Part shown: piece after piece, positions 7,629 through 15,988 of the stretch
Numbering within the stretch: the stretch's first letter is position 1
Layout: each line of letters begins with the position of its first letter
Assembly: GCF_035917235.1 (NCBI RefSeq)
Contig: NZ_CP108423.1
Coordinates: forward strand, 2,046,001 to 2,110,000
Direction: 5' to 3'
Origin: Streptomyces sp. NBC_01294
Lineage (GTDB): Bacteria; Actinomycetota; Actinomycetes; Streptomycetales; Streptomycetaceae
Length of the DNA stretch: 64,000 bases
Notes under the pieces: generated by a model
Told to the model about the DNA's origin: nothing
The model's database searches: none
Seen by the model: the letters and a program-made list of their open reading frames with translations, nothing else
Translations under genes and position numbers: made by a program

Positions 7629-10003
7629 CGGCGTTGCGAGCGTGCCCGGCATGCGGGGCGTCCAATGGCGCGACGGACGACTTCTGCGCCAACTGCGGCG
7701 CCTACCTGGGCTGGTCCGACTCCGCCCCCGCACGGCGTACGTCGGCCCCAACCCCAAACCCCCCGGCACCCCTTGCGGGTCCGGAACCCGACACCCAGAA
7801 CACCACACCCCAAGAGCCCACGCCCCAGCCGGGCACGCCCCAAGGAACCCCGGCCCAAGCAAGCACACCTCAGGCGACCACGGCCCGGGAAACCTCGACC
7901 CAAGCAGACACGGCCCGGGCGAGCACGGCCCAAGCAGGCAGGCCCCAGACGGGCACGGCCCAAAGTGGGACGGCTCAAGCGGGCACGGACCGGGAGGCCA
8001 CGGCCTACGAGGGCACGGCCCCGGCGGGCACGCCCCGGGAGGCAACGACCCGCGAGGCCACGGCTGCGGCAGGCACGGCCCGCGGCACAACCCAAGCTGG
8101 CCCCACCCAGGCGAGCACGGCCCGGGAGGGCACGCCCCGCGAGGGCACAGCTGCGGAGGGTACAGCCCGCGAGGGCACACCCCAACGGGGCGCGACCCCG
8201 GAGAGCACCCCCCGGGAAGGCACGCCCCGCGAGGCCGCAGCTCCGGAGGGCACAACCCGCGCCACAACCCAAGCTGGCCCCACCCAGACGGGCACGGCCC
8301 AGACGGGCACGGCCCAGACGGGCACGGCCCAGACGGGCACGGCCCAGACGGGCACGGCCCAGGCGGACACGCCCCAGGCGGACACGCCCCAGGCGGACAC
8401 GCCCCAGGCGGGCACGCCCCACGAGGCCGCAACCCGCGCGGGCACAGCTCCGGAGGGCACGGCCCGCGGCACAACCCAAGCTGGCCCCACCCAGCAGAGC
8501 ACAACCCGGGAAGGCACGCCCCGGGAGGCAACGACCCGAGAGGGCACAGCCCAACCGGGCAGGACCCAGGCGAGTACAGCCCAACCGGGCGCACCCCGAG
8601 AGCGCACAGCCCCGCAACGGTCGGACTCCCGGCCGCCCACCGCCGACGAGTCGATCCCGCCCGCGCCCGCCGGGGCGGAATCCGACCCATCCGCGCCCGC
8701 CGGCGCAGGTCGGCGGCTGTCCTGGCCACGTAGACGGTCCACCCCGTCCACACCCGCCGCCCCGGCATCCCATCCGACTACGCCCGTCGGCACCGAGTCT
8801 CACCCGCCTGCGTCCATCGACGCCGAGCCCGGCCCTTCCGCTCGCGCCAACACGGAGTCGACCCCGCCCGCCCCCGCAGGTCGGCGGCTGGCCTGGCTGC
8901 GTGGACGGGGCAACCCGTCCACACCCGCTGCCTCGGAGTCCCACCCGGGCGCGCCCGCCGACGCCGGGGCCGGCCCGGCCGGTCCCGCCGGCGCGGAGTC
9001 GGTCCCCTCCGCACCATCCGCCCGTTCAGCCGCTCGGGCGGACGGTGCGGAAGGCACCCCTCAAGCCGCGCCCACTGCCCGGAGCACCACCGGCGCCTCC
9101 CAGGCAGCACGAACACCGACCGTCGTACCGCCCGTCGCCCCGGCGCCGACGTCCCCGCCGCCCCGCGCACCGCAACCGCCCGCCACCGCCGCGCAACCCG
9201 CCACCCCAGCGGGAGCGCCCACAGCGTCACCGGCACCCGTGCGCCCCGCGAAGGCCGTCGCGCCGCGTCCGGTCGTCCGTCCCGCCGCGGTGAGCGACGA
9301 CGTGGCCGGGGTGCCGTGCCCCGCCTGCGGCACGCCCAACCCGCCAGAGCGCCGCTTCTGCCGCCGCTGCGCCGCGCCGCTGACGCCCACCACCGCACCG
9401 GCTCCTCTGCCCTGGTGGCGGACGATCTGGCCGCTGCGCCGCCGCACCCGGGCGGGCTCGGGCCGGATGGTGCGCTTCCTGGTGATCCTGGCCGTGGTGC
9501 TGGCCCTGTGCGCGGGCGGCTTCCTGCTGCTGCCGGCCGGACGCCACCTGCTGGAGGACACCCGGGACAAGCTCGGCAAGGCCAAGGCGGTGACCCCGAC
9601 CCGCATCGAGGCGAGCACCGAACTGCCCGGACACCCGGTGAGCCACAGCACGGACGGGCTCAGCAACCGCTACTGGGCCGTGCCCGGCCCCGGCGCCTCG
9701 GTGACGTACACCTTCGCCAAGCCGTTCCGCCTGGTCAACGTGATCATCACCAACGGCGCCTCGTCATCACCCGAGGAGTACGCGAAACAGGGACGGGCAC
9801 TCCAGATCGGCATGGAGGTGACCGCACGGGACGGCCAAAAGATCCACAAAAAGTTCGCCCTGAGCGACAAGCCCGGACCACAGACATTCCCCACCGGCAT
9901 CAGCGACGCCACGACGATCCGCCTCACCCTCGACGCACCCGCCGGACTGACCCCGGACCGCCATGTCGCCCTGGGCGAAGTGGAGTTCTTCCAGCGCAGC
10001 TGA
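7625..10003 (+). CDS. Zinc-ribbon, disordered, single-TM protein with C-terminal glycan-binding-like domain; candidate CIS membrane attachment protein
   Basis: A GTG start overlapping the gpI-like stop gives 792 residues. A zinc ribbon lies at the N-terminus (C7, C10, C21, C24). Residues about 40-560 are disordered and include pentad repeats. A second zinc ribbon follows at about 565-585 ([21 protein letters not shown]). One membrane helix lies near 615-637 ([18 protein letters not shown]). About 150 outer residues resemble discoidin/NADase-type glycan-binding folds ([23 protein letters not shown]). The order predicts a cytoplasmic N-terminus and an external C-terminus. In S. coelicolor a membrane protein of the CIS locus (CisA) connects particles to the membrane and cell death; that this is its counterpart is inferred from position and layout. 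It could be an unrelated cluster protein. Confidence 0.75.
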   Translation: MTALRACPACGASNGATDDFCANCGAYLGWSDSAPARRTSAPTPNPPAPLAGPEPDTQNTTPQEPTPQPGTPQGTPAQASTPQATTARETSTQADTARASTAQAGRPQTGTAQSGTAQAGTDREATAYEGTAPAGTPREATTREATAAAGTARGTTQAGPTQASTAREGTPREGTAAEGTAREGTPQRGATPESTPREGTPREAAAPEGTTRATTQAGPTQTGTAQTGTAQTGTAQTGTAQTGTAQADTPQADTPQADTPQAGTPHEAATRAGTAPEGTARGTTQAGPTQQSTTREGTPREATTREGTAQPGRTQASTAQPGAPRERTAPQRSDSRPPTADESIPPAPAGAESDPSAPAGAGRRLSWPRRRSTPSTPAAPASHPTTPVGTESHPPASIDAEPGPSARANTESTPPAPAGRRLAWLRGRGNPSTPAASESHPGAPADAGAGPAGPAGAESVPSAPSARSAARADGAEGTPQAAPTARSTTGASQAARTPTVVPPVAPAPTSPPPRAPQPPATAAQPATPAGAPTASPAPVRPAKAVAPRPVVRPAAVSDDVAGVPCPACGTPNPPERRFCRRCAAPLTPTTAPAPLPWWRTIWPLRRRTRAGSGRMVRFLVILAVVLALCAGGFLLLPAGRHLLEDTRDKLGKAKAVTPTRIEASTELPGHPVSHSTDGLSNRYWAVPGPGASVTYTFAKPFRLVNVIITNGASSSPEEYAKQGRALQIGMEVTARDGQKIHKKFALSDKPGPQTFPTGISDATTIRLTLDAPAGLTPDRHVALGEVEFFQRS
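8285..8419 (+). repeat. 15-bp tandem repeat within the zinc-ribbon/TM gene
   Basis: Nine head-to-tail 15-bp units lie in frame. Five are identical copies of CAGACGGGCACGGCC (8285-8359), then three copies of CAGGCGGACACGCCC (8360-8404), then one CAGGCGGGCACGCCC (8405-8419). They encode the pentads QTGTA and QADTP. Because 15 is a multiple of 3, copy-number change keeps the frame. More degenerate pentads ([10 protein letters not shown]) extend the pattern from about 7850 to 8600. Confidence 0.95.
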
Positions 10004-10009
10004 CGAAAA

Positions 10010-10280
10010 GGCGTGGTCGACCGAGAGGACGTCCGGGGCGAGGAACTGCGCCTCGCCCACGATCACGTAGTCCGCCCTGCCGCCCTTCGACAGCTGCGCG
10101 ACCAGGTACGCGTACAGGTCCATGCCCTGCGGCGCCTCGACCGCCTCCGTCACCAGACCCAGGCGCGAGGACAGCTTGCCCTCCTCCTCCCCGGTCGTCA
10201 CGGGTGAAGATCACGCCCTGCAGTCCCCGCGCATCGCGGTTGTGCGCGATCCGGAGCGGCAGGGTCCTCCTACTGGGCAT
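10010..10280 (-). pseudogene. Thymidine kinase fragment with internal deletion and frameshift
   Basis: Read on the minus strand, this segment is nearly identical to the intact tdk at 17509-18159. It keeps about codons 16-93 (IAHNRDARGLQGVIFTRDD, LSSRLGLVTEAVEAP, DLYAYLVAQLSKGGRADYVI) joined directly to the last nine codons (DVLSVDHA). The missing 345 bases, 115 codons, are bounded in the intact gene by the repeat TCCGGGG (17534-17540 and 17879-17885), and one copy remains at the junction here. One extra base in the CTCCTCCTCC run near 10190 breaks the frame between RDD and GKLSS. The Walker A start and the stop codon are lost. It lies 6-7 bases after the stop of the zinc-ribbon gene and cannot be functional. 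Confidence 0.9.
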
Positions 10281-10390
10281 CCACCAACTCGCGCCGGAGT
10301 CACGCGCGACCGAGGCGGCCAGCGTAGCGATCGGCGGCGGGCTCCACGGTGCGGAGCGCTGCCGCAGGTACCGTGCCGCCGCGCCCCGGG

Positions 10391-11215
10391 TCACACCGGA
10401 CGGTCCTCGAAGTGGTGCACGACGATCCAGTAGTCGTCGTCCTCCTCGGTCAGGGCGCACAGTCGCCGGCCGTCCGGAGACATCGCGATGACCATGGAGC
10501 CGGCACCGGGTACGAGGGCGGCGGAGAGCGCGGTGTGCGCGGTGCGGCGCACGCGGACCCAGTCCCGATCGGCGCCCCGGACCAGGAAGCAGCCCTCGTC
10601 ATCGATGACAGCAGCAGTCCGCGCGTGCTCCAGCCACAGCCGGTCGGCCTCCTCCGGCGCTCCCGAAGTCCTGCGAGGCACGGTGGCCACCGGCTTCACC
10701 TCGATGTTGACAACGACCTGGAAGGCCCGCGCGTACGAGGGCACCGCCTCACCGACGTCCCCGGCCACGACCTCCAGCCCGGCCTTCGCCGCTTCTCCGG
10801 TCCCGCTCATTCGTGGGGGCCCCTCTGATGCCTGGATCGTGTACGGATACAGCTCGATGTCCGGTGTCACAAACGTGGATCCGGGGTCGTGGAGTACGTC
10901 GCACTCCACCAGGACCGCCCGGCCCGCGGCGTTGGCGCGGGTGACCAGCCGCCCGCCCGCACCGTATGCGCACGGCAGCCCATGCGTCATCAGTGAAGGC
11001 GAAGGCGAAGTCGTTGCCGTGCCAGGCGTCACCTCTCAGCCGCCGGGCGACGTCGATGTCGTTCTGGAGCGCGCTGAGACGGGCAAACGGCTCGAGGGTG
11101 GCGTCCAGCACGCAGACGTGGAGCTTGTCGCCGGCGCGGGGCGGCGCCGCGTTCCCGTCCCACCAGGACGGGTGCTTCACCTGGCCCAGACCCTGCCCTC
11201 GCTCGGGCACGCCGA
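10391..11215 (-). pseudogene. Frameshifted gene of unknown function
   Basis: Two minus-strand frames together read like one protein. The upstream frame carries LGQVKHPSWWDGNAAPPRAG, LHVCVLDATLEPFARLSALQ and FAFAFTDDAWAAVRIRCG. The downstream frame continues GGRLVTRANAAGRAVLVECD through WIVVHHFEDRPV and a stop at 10391. The switch lies near 10960-10975, in a GCGGGCGGGCGG run, where a one- or two-base indel would restore a single frame. I do not recognise the family, and no start codon with a ribosome-binding site is convincing. Both flanks are other gene fragments, which supports decay. A real gene starting at an internal ATG (10991, MTHGLPCAYG) is possible but unlikely. Confidence 0.45.
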
Positions 11216-11216
11216 G

Positions 11217-11596
11217 GTAAGGATCATCGCGCACACGCCCGAAGCCGCCCGAGCAGTCGCGGAGGCGCTTCGCCACTGCTTCGCGGGCACGGAACAGCGC
11301 AGCTACCCCGCCCCCGACGGCGACACCCGCCTCCACCTCACCGTGGACACCGCGACACCCGCCGGCCCCGCCCGCTCGTGGCTGGCCGCCAGCAGGACCC
11401 CCGCCGGCAGCGGCGCCCACTCCGACGACTGCGGCGCGACCTCCACGTACCGGAACAGGACCTGGCCGCCGCCTGCACCTACCTCGCGGGCGAGGGCCTG
11501 ATCACCGTCGACTGGGAACCGGGCAACACCCCCGCAATGGTCACCCTCACCCACGAGGGAATCCGGCGCATGGAGGCCGAGGAGGAAGAGCGCGGC
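11217..11596 (+). pseudogene. Remnants of two short plus-strand genes
   Basis: Two protein-like segments occur in different plus frames. The first, from about 11220 to 11390, reads RIIAHTPEAARAVAEALRHC then SYPAPDGDTRLHLTVDTA. The second, from about 11400 to 11596, reads RRLRRDLHVPEQDLAAACTY, LAGEGLITVDWEPGN and VTLTHEGIRRMEAEEEERG; it has the look of a winged-helix C-terminus. Neither has a proper start, and the second has no stop before it runs into the end of the convergent AAA+ gene at 11597. I read this as truncated debris; homology is judged by eye only. Confidence 0.4.
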
Positions 11597-12865
11597 CTAG
11601 ATGCGGGCGAACTTCTCGGTCTGCTGGGCGAACTCCTGGGCCATGGCGGCGCTGACCGTGGGCTTGGTGTCGCCGATGGTGCCCAGGTAGTCGTCGGTCG
11701 TGGGGCGGGCCCGGGTCCCGGTGTCGAAGGTGCGCTCGAACTGGACCTGGGAGACGGTGCGCGCCACATGGGCGATGTCGGCGGGGGTGAACCCCTCGCT
11801 GGCGGACGCCAGCGCCGTGCTGTCGGCCTCCGCGCCCGCTCGGGCCAGGTAGCTCTCCCACAACGCGGTCCTGGCGCGGTGGTCGGGAGGTCCGATCGGC
11901 AGCACGTAGTCGAAGCGGCCGTGCCGAAGGAATGCGGAGTCGAGCGTGGTCACGTTGTTCGTGGCGCAGACGAGCAGCCGGCCGTCCTGGCCCCGGAACC
12001 GGACGATCGCCTTGAGCAGTTCGTTGACGACACCGACCGCGGTCGCGTCCGCACCGCTGCGTGTCCCGGCGATCTCCTCGACCTCGTCGATGAAGACCAG
12101 GACGTGGTCCAGCTGGGCGATCTCGTCGAAGCGCCGGTTCAGCCCGCTCGCCAGCCCGTATTCGGCGGCCAGACGGGCGGGGAACAGTTCGAGGAAGGGC
12201 CATCCCAGGCGGCTGGCGATCGCGTGCGCGAACGTGCTCTTCCCGGTCCCGGGCGGACCGAACAGCATCACCGCCCGCGGCGGCTCCACCCCGTGCTGGG
12301 CGGCCAGTCCCGGGTGGGCCAGCGGCAGGACCAGACGTCGCTCGATGAGCTGCTTCTCCCTCTGCATGCCCGCGACCTTCTGCCACAGTCCCCCGGGCGG
12401 CAGCTCCGCTCCGAGCGAGGAGAGCATGCCGACCGCCTGAGGAGTCACCCGCCCGCGCTTCTCGAAGAAGACCAGGCCCGGGCGGGCGCCGAAGTCGCAG
12501 TTGTGCAGGGCCGCGGCTCCGGTCCCGCCGTCGGGCAGGACCGCCTGCACCGTTCGGACTCCACCGGCGAACAGCCGGTCCTCAAGGGCTGTGATCAGGT
12601 TGCTGCCCAGGCCCTGGTGCCGCCAGGCGGGCGCCATGCAGATGCGCAGGATCCACGCCCTGTCACCCTCCACCCTGCTCACCGCGGCGCCGACCACCAC
12701 CTCGTCCGCCGTGGCCACCACCGCCGGGTGCAGAGCCTGAAGGGCGGCCACGGCGTCCGAGAGCGGGAAGAGGGGTGGCTCCTCGGCCGCGCGGCTCTCC
12801 GCATCGACGCGGATCACCGCTTCGAGATCGTCCTGGGTGTAGTCCCTGACACGCCAACCCGTCAT
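11597..12865 (-). CDS. GNAT acetyltransferase-AAA+ ATPase fusion protein
   Basis: The 422-residue product joins two domains. Residues 1-155 look like a GNAT fold, with the acetyl-CoA-binding stretch MAPAWRHQGLGSNLI at about 77-91 and a final FFEKRG strand. Residues 160-422 are an AAA+ ATPase of the FtsH/SpoVK type: Walker A GPPGTGKS (203-210), Walker B VLVFIDEVEE, sensor-1 ATNN (301-304), arginine finger region LRHGRFD (313-319), and a lid with FTPADIAHVAR. A related fusion type exists in actinobacteria, but substrate and partner are unknown. The gene stands alone with debris on both sides. It is not the CIS-associated AAA ATPase as far as I can tell. Confidence 0.85.
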   Translation of the reverse strand: MTGWRVRDYTQDDLEAVIRVDAESRAAEEPPLFPLSDAVAALQALHPAVVATADEVVVGAAVSRVEGDRAWILRICMAPAWRHQGLGSNLITALEDRLFAGGVRTVQAVLPDGGTGAAALHNCDFGARPGLVFFEKRGRVTPQAVGMLSSLGAELPPGGLWQKVAGMQREKQLIERRLVLPLAHPGLAAQHGVEPPRAVMLFGPPGTGKSTFAHAIASRLGWPFLELFPARLAAEYGLASGLNRRFDEIAQLDHVLVFIDEVEEIAGTRSGADATAVGVVNELLKAIVRFRGQDGRLLVCATNNVTTLDSAFLRHGRFDYVLPIGPPDHRARTALWESYLARAGAEADSTALASASEGFTPADIAHVARTVSQVQFERTFDTGTRARPTTDDYLGTIGDTKPTVSAAMAQEFAQQTEKFARI

Positions 12866-12945
12866 GATCAGCTCCGCGTGCTCGGCCGTACTCCCATCAT
12901 CAGCCGATGCGCGGAGAACGCGCGCGATGGGAGCCGTACGTCCGA

Positions 12946-13090
12946 TCAGCGCGGGCGACCCGGAACCCGGCGACCGAGCCGCAGCGCGTCGGGCAGCTCC
13001 TCGTCGGCGGGATCCGCCGGGTCCGGAATCTCGGCGCCGCCCTCCGGCCGGCCCGTGTCAACGGCCGGCCGGGCGCCGAGCGCTCCCGAT
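12946..13090 (-). pseudogene. Possible gene tail (about 45 codons), no intact gene
   Basis: One minus frame reads GARPAVDTGRPEGGAEIPDP followed by ADEELPDALRLGRRVPGRPR and a TGA at 12946-12948, which looks like a natural acidic-to-basic C-terminal tail. No start or domain is found upstream. The 281 bases between the two flanking genes (12866-13146) hold nothing else that I recognise. Confidence 0.25.
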
Positions 13091-13146
13091 TGCCGCGACG
13101 CGGATCGGAGTGACGCACACCATGCACAGGGTGCGAAACCCTGTGC

Positions 13147-14241
13147 TCAGGAAGCGGCGATCCGTACGCGGTGGCTGTCGTTGTCGGAGAGGAACGACGC
13201 CGTTGCCCGCCCCTGCTCGGCCACGGCGGTGCGGTCGGCTCGGGAGAGAAGGCCCAACGGGCTGACGATCACGGTGCCGTCCTCAACGGTCCAGGTCGCG
13301 GCGACCCGGCCGTCGACCAGGACGACGCGGGCGCCGGCGACCGACAGTCCGCGGTGGGCGTCGTCGATGATTCGGCTGCGGTCGTGGTAGCCGAGGATCG
13401 CGTTGTCGAACGCCGGCAGGAACCGGACCGGGGCGGGTGTGTCGGGGTCGGGGCGCGGTGCGCCGGGGAGGTCCAACAGTTCCCTGCCCCGCTCGTCCCG
13501 GAAGCTGACCAGCTCCTCGCGGATCGCGGCGACCGCGGCCGGCAGTCCGGCGAGGCCGCACCAGGCACGCAGGTCGGCCGAGGCGGCGGGGCCGAACGCG
13601 GCCAGATAGCGCCGCACCAGCGCCTGGCCCACCGGATCGGCGGCGTTGGGGGACGGAGAGTCGATCTCGCGACCCAGCCAGGACGAGAGCGGGACGTTGC
13701 GCACTCCCGCCCTGGTGCGCCAGAGCCCGCGCGGCGGCAGCTGCACCATCGGCACGAGGGCGGCGACCAGCATCTCCCCCAGAGCCCGTGGCCCCGGCGC
13801 CGGCCAGCGCTCGGCGAGCGCCCGCGCGAGCTCGGTCATCGAGCGCGGTTCGCCGTCGGCCATGATCGCCCGGCCCGCTGCGGCCAGCTCGTCGAGGTCA
13901 ACCCCTTCGAGCTCGCGCCGGTAGGTTCCGAGGACCCGTTGGCGCAGCATGGTCTCGTGGCGGGCCCGCCAGGCCAGGGCGTCGTCGGCGGTGACGAGGT
14001 GGACGGTGCGGCGCATGAGATGGGTCCGCACCACGCCCCGCCGGACAAGCTGGTCCGAGAGTGCCGCCGGGTCGAACGCGCGTAGCCGCGACCAGAGCCC
14101 GACGAACGGTTCCTGCGGCTCCTGCGCCTGCAGACCGCCGAGGTGCGCGACGGCGTCGAGGACGGGAATGTCGGCGCGATCGAGCAGCAACTGCCGGGCG
14201 AGCGTCGCACGGCCCAGGGCCCGGGTGTCGAGAACGGTCAT
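13147..14241 (-). CDS. Winged-helix DNA-binding domain protein (DUF1006/HTH_42 family)
   Basis: The product has 364 residues. Markers of the family are the N-terminal ARQLLLDRADIPVLDAVAHL, then LGGLQAQEPQEPFVGLWSRL, THLMRRTVHLVTADD, and the C-terminal LPAFDNAILGYHDRSRIIDD with the final WTVEDGTVIVSPLGLLSRAD-type strand. Relatives include YcaQ-like DNA glycosylases that unhook interstrand cross-links, but many actinobacterial paralogues have no known role. The ATG at 14239-14241 overlaps the stop of the upstream aldo-keto reductase remnant by 4 bases. That overlap suggests the gene was once read from the same transcript. Confidence 0.85.
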   Translation of the reverse strand: MTVLDTRALGRATLARQLLLDRADIPVLDAVAHLGGLQAQEPQEPFVGLWSRLRAFDPAALSDQLVRRGVVRTHLMRRTVHLVTADDALAWRARHETMLRQRVLGTYRRELEGVDLDELAAAGRAIMADGEPRSMTELARALAERWPAPGPRALGEMLVAALVPMVQLPPRGLWRTRAGVRNVPLSSWLGREIDSPSPNAADPVGQALVRRYLAAFGPAASADLRAWCGLAGLPAAVAAIREELVSFRDERGRELLDLPGAPRPDPDTPAPVRFLPAFDNAILGYHDRSRIIDDAHRGLSVAGARVVLVDGRVAATWTVEDGTVIVSPLGLLSRADRTAVAEQGRATASFLSDNDSHRVRIAAS

Positions 14242-14495
14242 CGGGTCACCCCGGCGCGCTCGTCTGCCGATCGTCGGTGCAGTGCCGGGCGGGTGATGGC
14301 AGGCGGGGTGCTGGACACGTCGGCCGCGTCGACGAGGTTGATCCCTGAGTCCGGCACCCGGTGGATGATTCGGACGCAGTCATCGTGATCGGGATCGTCT
14401 GCCTGGCCGAACATCACGGTGCCCGGACAGTAGGGGTTGACCTGAATCCCGGTCCGCCCCAGCGCGCGCATCTTCACTGCCAGGTCCTTCTTCAG
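14238..14495 (-). pseudogene. Aldo/keto reductase N-terminal fragment
   Basis: The minus frame reads MRALGRTGIQVNPYCPGTVM, FGQADDPDHDDCVRIIHRV and SGINLVDAADVSS, a clear match to the first ~50 residues of aldo/keto reductases (LGRTGVxVSxLxLGTMxFG, DAGINFxDTADxYS). The motif then breaks off and an unrelated tail of ~25 codons ends at 14238. The remaining ~270 residues of the barrel are absent. The fragment continues in frame from the remnant of a VOC-family gene. Confidence 0.75.
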
Positions 14496-14683
14496 CATTC
14501 CGTAGAGGGGCGCCCACTGCGCAGGGCCCAGCGGCTGCAGGACGGCCGCGCCGTCGGCGAGCTTCTCCCAGAACGCGGTGACGTGACCACCACCACGTCC
14601 CCACCGAACACGGACTCGTGGAAGGTGAGTGCCGCGCGGGAGTCACCTCGGAAGTTCAGGTGAGTCACAGCGTTGACGGACAT
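14496..14683 (-). pseudogene. VOC/glyoxalase (PhnB-like) remnant with internal deletion
   Basis: From an ATG at 14681-14683 the minus strand reads MSVNAVTHLNFRGDSRAALT then FHESVFGGDVVVVT, the start of a PhnB-like VOC protein. After about 35 codons it jumps, at a GTCAC sequence, to a second frame reading VTAFWEKLADGAAVLQPLGP then AQWAPLYGMLK, the end of the same family. Some 50-70 middle codons are missing and the frame is shifted. The end is fused to the aldo/keto reductase fragment. The gene is divergent from the WYL regulator, the usual arrangement for YafY-type regulators and their VOC targets. Confidence 0.75.
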
Positions 14684-14760
14684 GATGGGCTCCTGGCTCT
14701 CGATGCGTTGTGTCTGGGCGACCCGGCTTGCCTGGCCCGGCCCGATGACCACAGTCGCAG

Positions 14761-14789
14761 GAGAAGCGGTCAGGTTCTGTCCGCTTCTC
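14761..14789. promoter_or_regulatory. 29-bp dyad, probable operator of the WYL regulator
   Basis: The arms GAGAAGCGG (14761-14769) and CCGCTTCTC (14781-14789) are perfect inverted repeats. Inside them CAG (14771-14773) and CTG (14777-14779) are also symmetric around a GTT centre. The site sits in the divergent gap between the VOC remnant and the WYL gene, ending 17 bases before the start codon at 14807. That position fits autorepression plus control of the former VOC gene. Binding is inferred. Confidence 0.7.
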
Positions 14790-14806
14790 GGGGCAGTATG
14801 GGAGTC

Positions 14807-15829
14807 ATGCAGAAGACCTCAGCGCGCCTGCTGTCGCTGCTCTCGCTGCTCCAGGCTCGGCGGCATTGGCCGGGAGGCCTGCTGGCCGAGCGGCTGGACA
14901 TCAGCCCCCGCACCGTGCGCCGCGACGTCGACCGCCTGCGCGAGCTCGGCTATCCCGTCGTGGCCACCAAGGGCCCGGACGGCGGGTACCGGCTCGACGC
15001 CGGCGCGGAACTGCCCCCGCTCCTGTTCGACGACGAGCAGGCCGTCGCCCTCGCCGTCGCGCTCCAGGTCGCCGCCACCAGCGGCGCCGGCATCGAGGAA
15101 GCCGCGGGCCGTGCGCTGCACAGCGTCCGGCAGGTCATGCCCGCACGGCTGCGCCGCCGCATCGACACCCTCCAGGTCACCGTCGTCGAGCGGCCCTCGG
15201 TCCGGCCGCACCCACAGGTCGACGGCGGCGTGCTCATGGCGCTCAGCGCCGTCGTCCACGCCCGCGAGGTGCTGCGCTTCGACTACGCCCCCGCGTCCGC
15301 GCCGGTAGCCGCGGACCACGACGGCAACGCCGGTTCCCCTCCGCGCCGGGTGCAGCCCCACCACCTGGTCACCTGGGGCGGGCGCTGGTACCTCGTAGCC
15401 TGGGACCTCGACCGCGAGGACTGGCGCACCTTCCGCGCGGACCGGATCACCCCGCGCACCCCCTCGGGGCCCCGCTTCACCCCGCGTGAGCTGCCCGGCG
15501 GTGACGTGGCCGCCTTCGTGGCCGACAGGTTCCGGGGCGCCGACGGCTCGGCCGACTGGCCCTGCCGGGGCGAGGTGCTCCTCGACCTGCCGGCCGCAGC
15601 CGTGTCCCGCCACACCCCCGACGGACTGGTCGAGGAACTCGGGCCGAACCGCTGCCGGCTCGTCCTGGGCTCGTGGTCGTGGCCCGGCCTGGCCGCCACC
15701 ATCGGCAGGTTCGACGCCGACATCGAGGTCGTCGGACCGGCCGAACTCAATGACGCCTTCGGGCACCTGGCCCGCCGCTACGCCAACGCCGCAACCGGCA
15801 CACCCGCCACGCTGCCCCCGATTCAATGA
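14807..15829 (+). CDS. YafY-type HTH/WYL-domain transcriptional regulator
   Basis: From the ATG at 14807 the protein has 340 residues; the family usually begins MQKTSARLL as here, although an ATG three codons upstream (14798) is possible. Residues 3-60 form a winged helix-turn-helix of the HTH_11 type (LLAERLDISPRTVRRDVDRL). Residues about 140-330 hold the WYL ligand-binding domain (VLRFDYAPAS, then VQPHHLVTWGGRWYLVAWDL) and a WCX-like C-terminal part. WYL domains sense nucleic-acid or small ligands. The regulator faces the broken VOC gene across a long dyad, so it may now control only itself. Confidence 0.88.
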   Translation: MQKTSARLLSLLSLLQARRHWPGGLLAERLDISPRTVRRDVDRLRELGYPVVATKGPDGGYRLDAGAELPPLLFDDEQAVALAVALQVAATSGAGIEEAAGRALHSVRQVMPARLRRRIDTLQVTVVERPSVRPHPQVDGGVLMALSAVVHAREVLRFDYAPASAPVAADHDGNAGSPPRRVQPHHLVTWGGRWYLVAWDLDREDWRTFRADRITPRTPSGPRFTPRELPGGDVAAFVADRFRGADGSADWPCRGEVLLDLPAAAVSRHTPDGLVEELGPNRCRLVLGSWSWPGLAATIGRFDADIEVVGPAELNDAFGHLARRYANAATGTPATLPPIQ

Positions 15830-15988
15830 CCCGAGCGCTCGTCGGCCACGGTTCGGGGCGGATGGGCTCCTCGGGGAGATACGCCAGCCGCTGGTAGGAC
15901 TTGAACCGTACGACCCGACCAGGCAGCGCACGCACCTCGCTCGGTCCGGAGCCGGCCAGCGGTACGGCAGGCCGACCCGTGCCGTCCA

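Noticed and set aside
7184..8944. Long minus-strand and alternative plus-strand open frames of 372-595 codons over the zinc-ribbon gene
   Set aside because: They come from the 15-bp periodicity and high G+C; their translations are single-motif repeats (for example [10 protein letters not shown]) without start signals.
11597..12865. CIS-associated AAA+ ATPase
   Set aside because: The GNAT fusion, opposite strand and FtsH-like AAA+ motifs do not fit the CIS ATPase, and debris separates it from the cluster.
15880..15925. tRNA-like T-loop (GGTTCAAGTCC) on the minus strand
   Set aside because: The T-stem does not pair (an extra C), and no anticodon or D-arm with correct spacing follows; probably chance.
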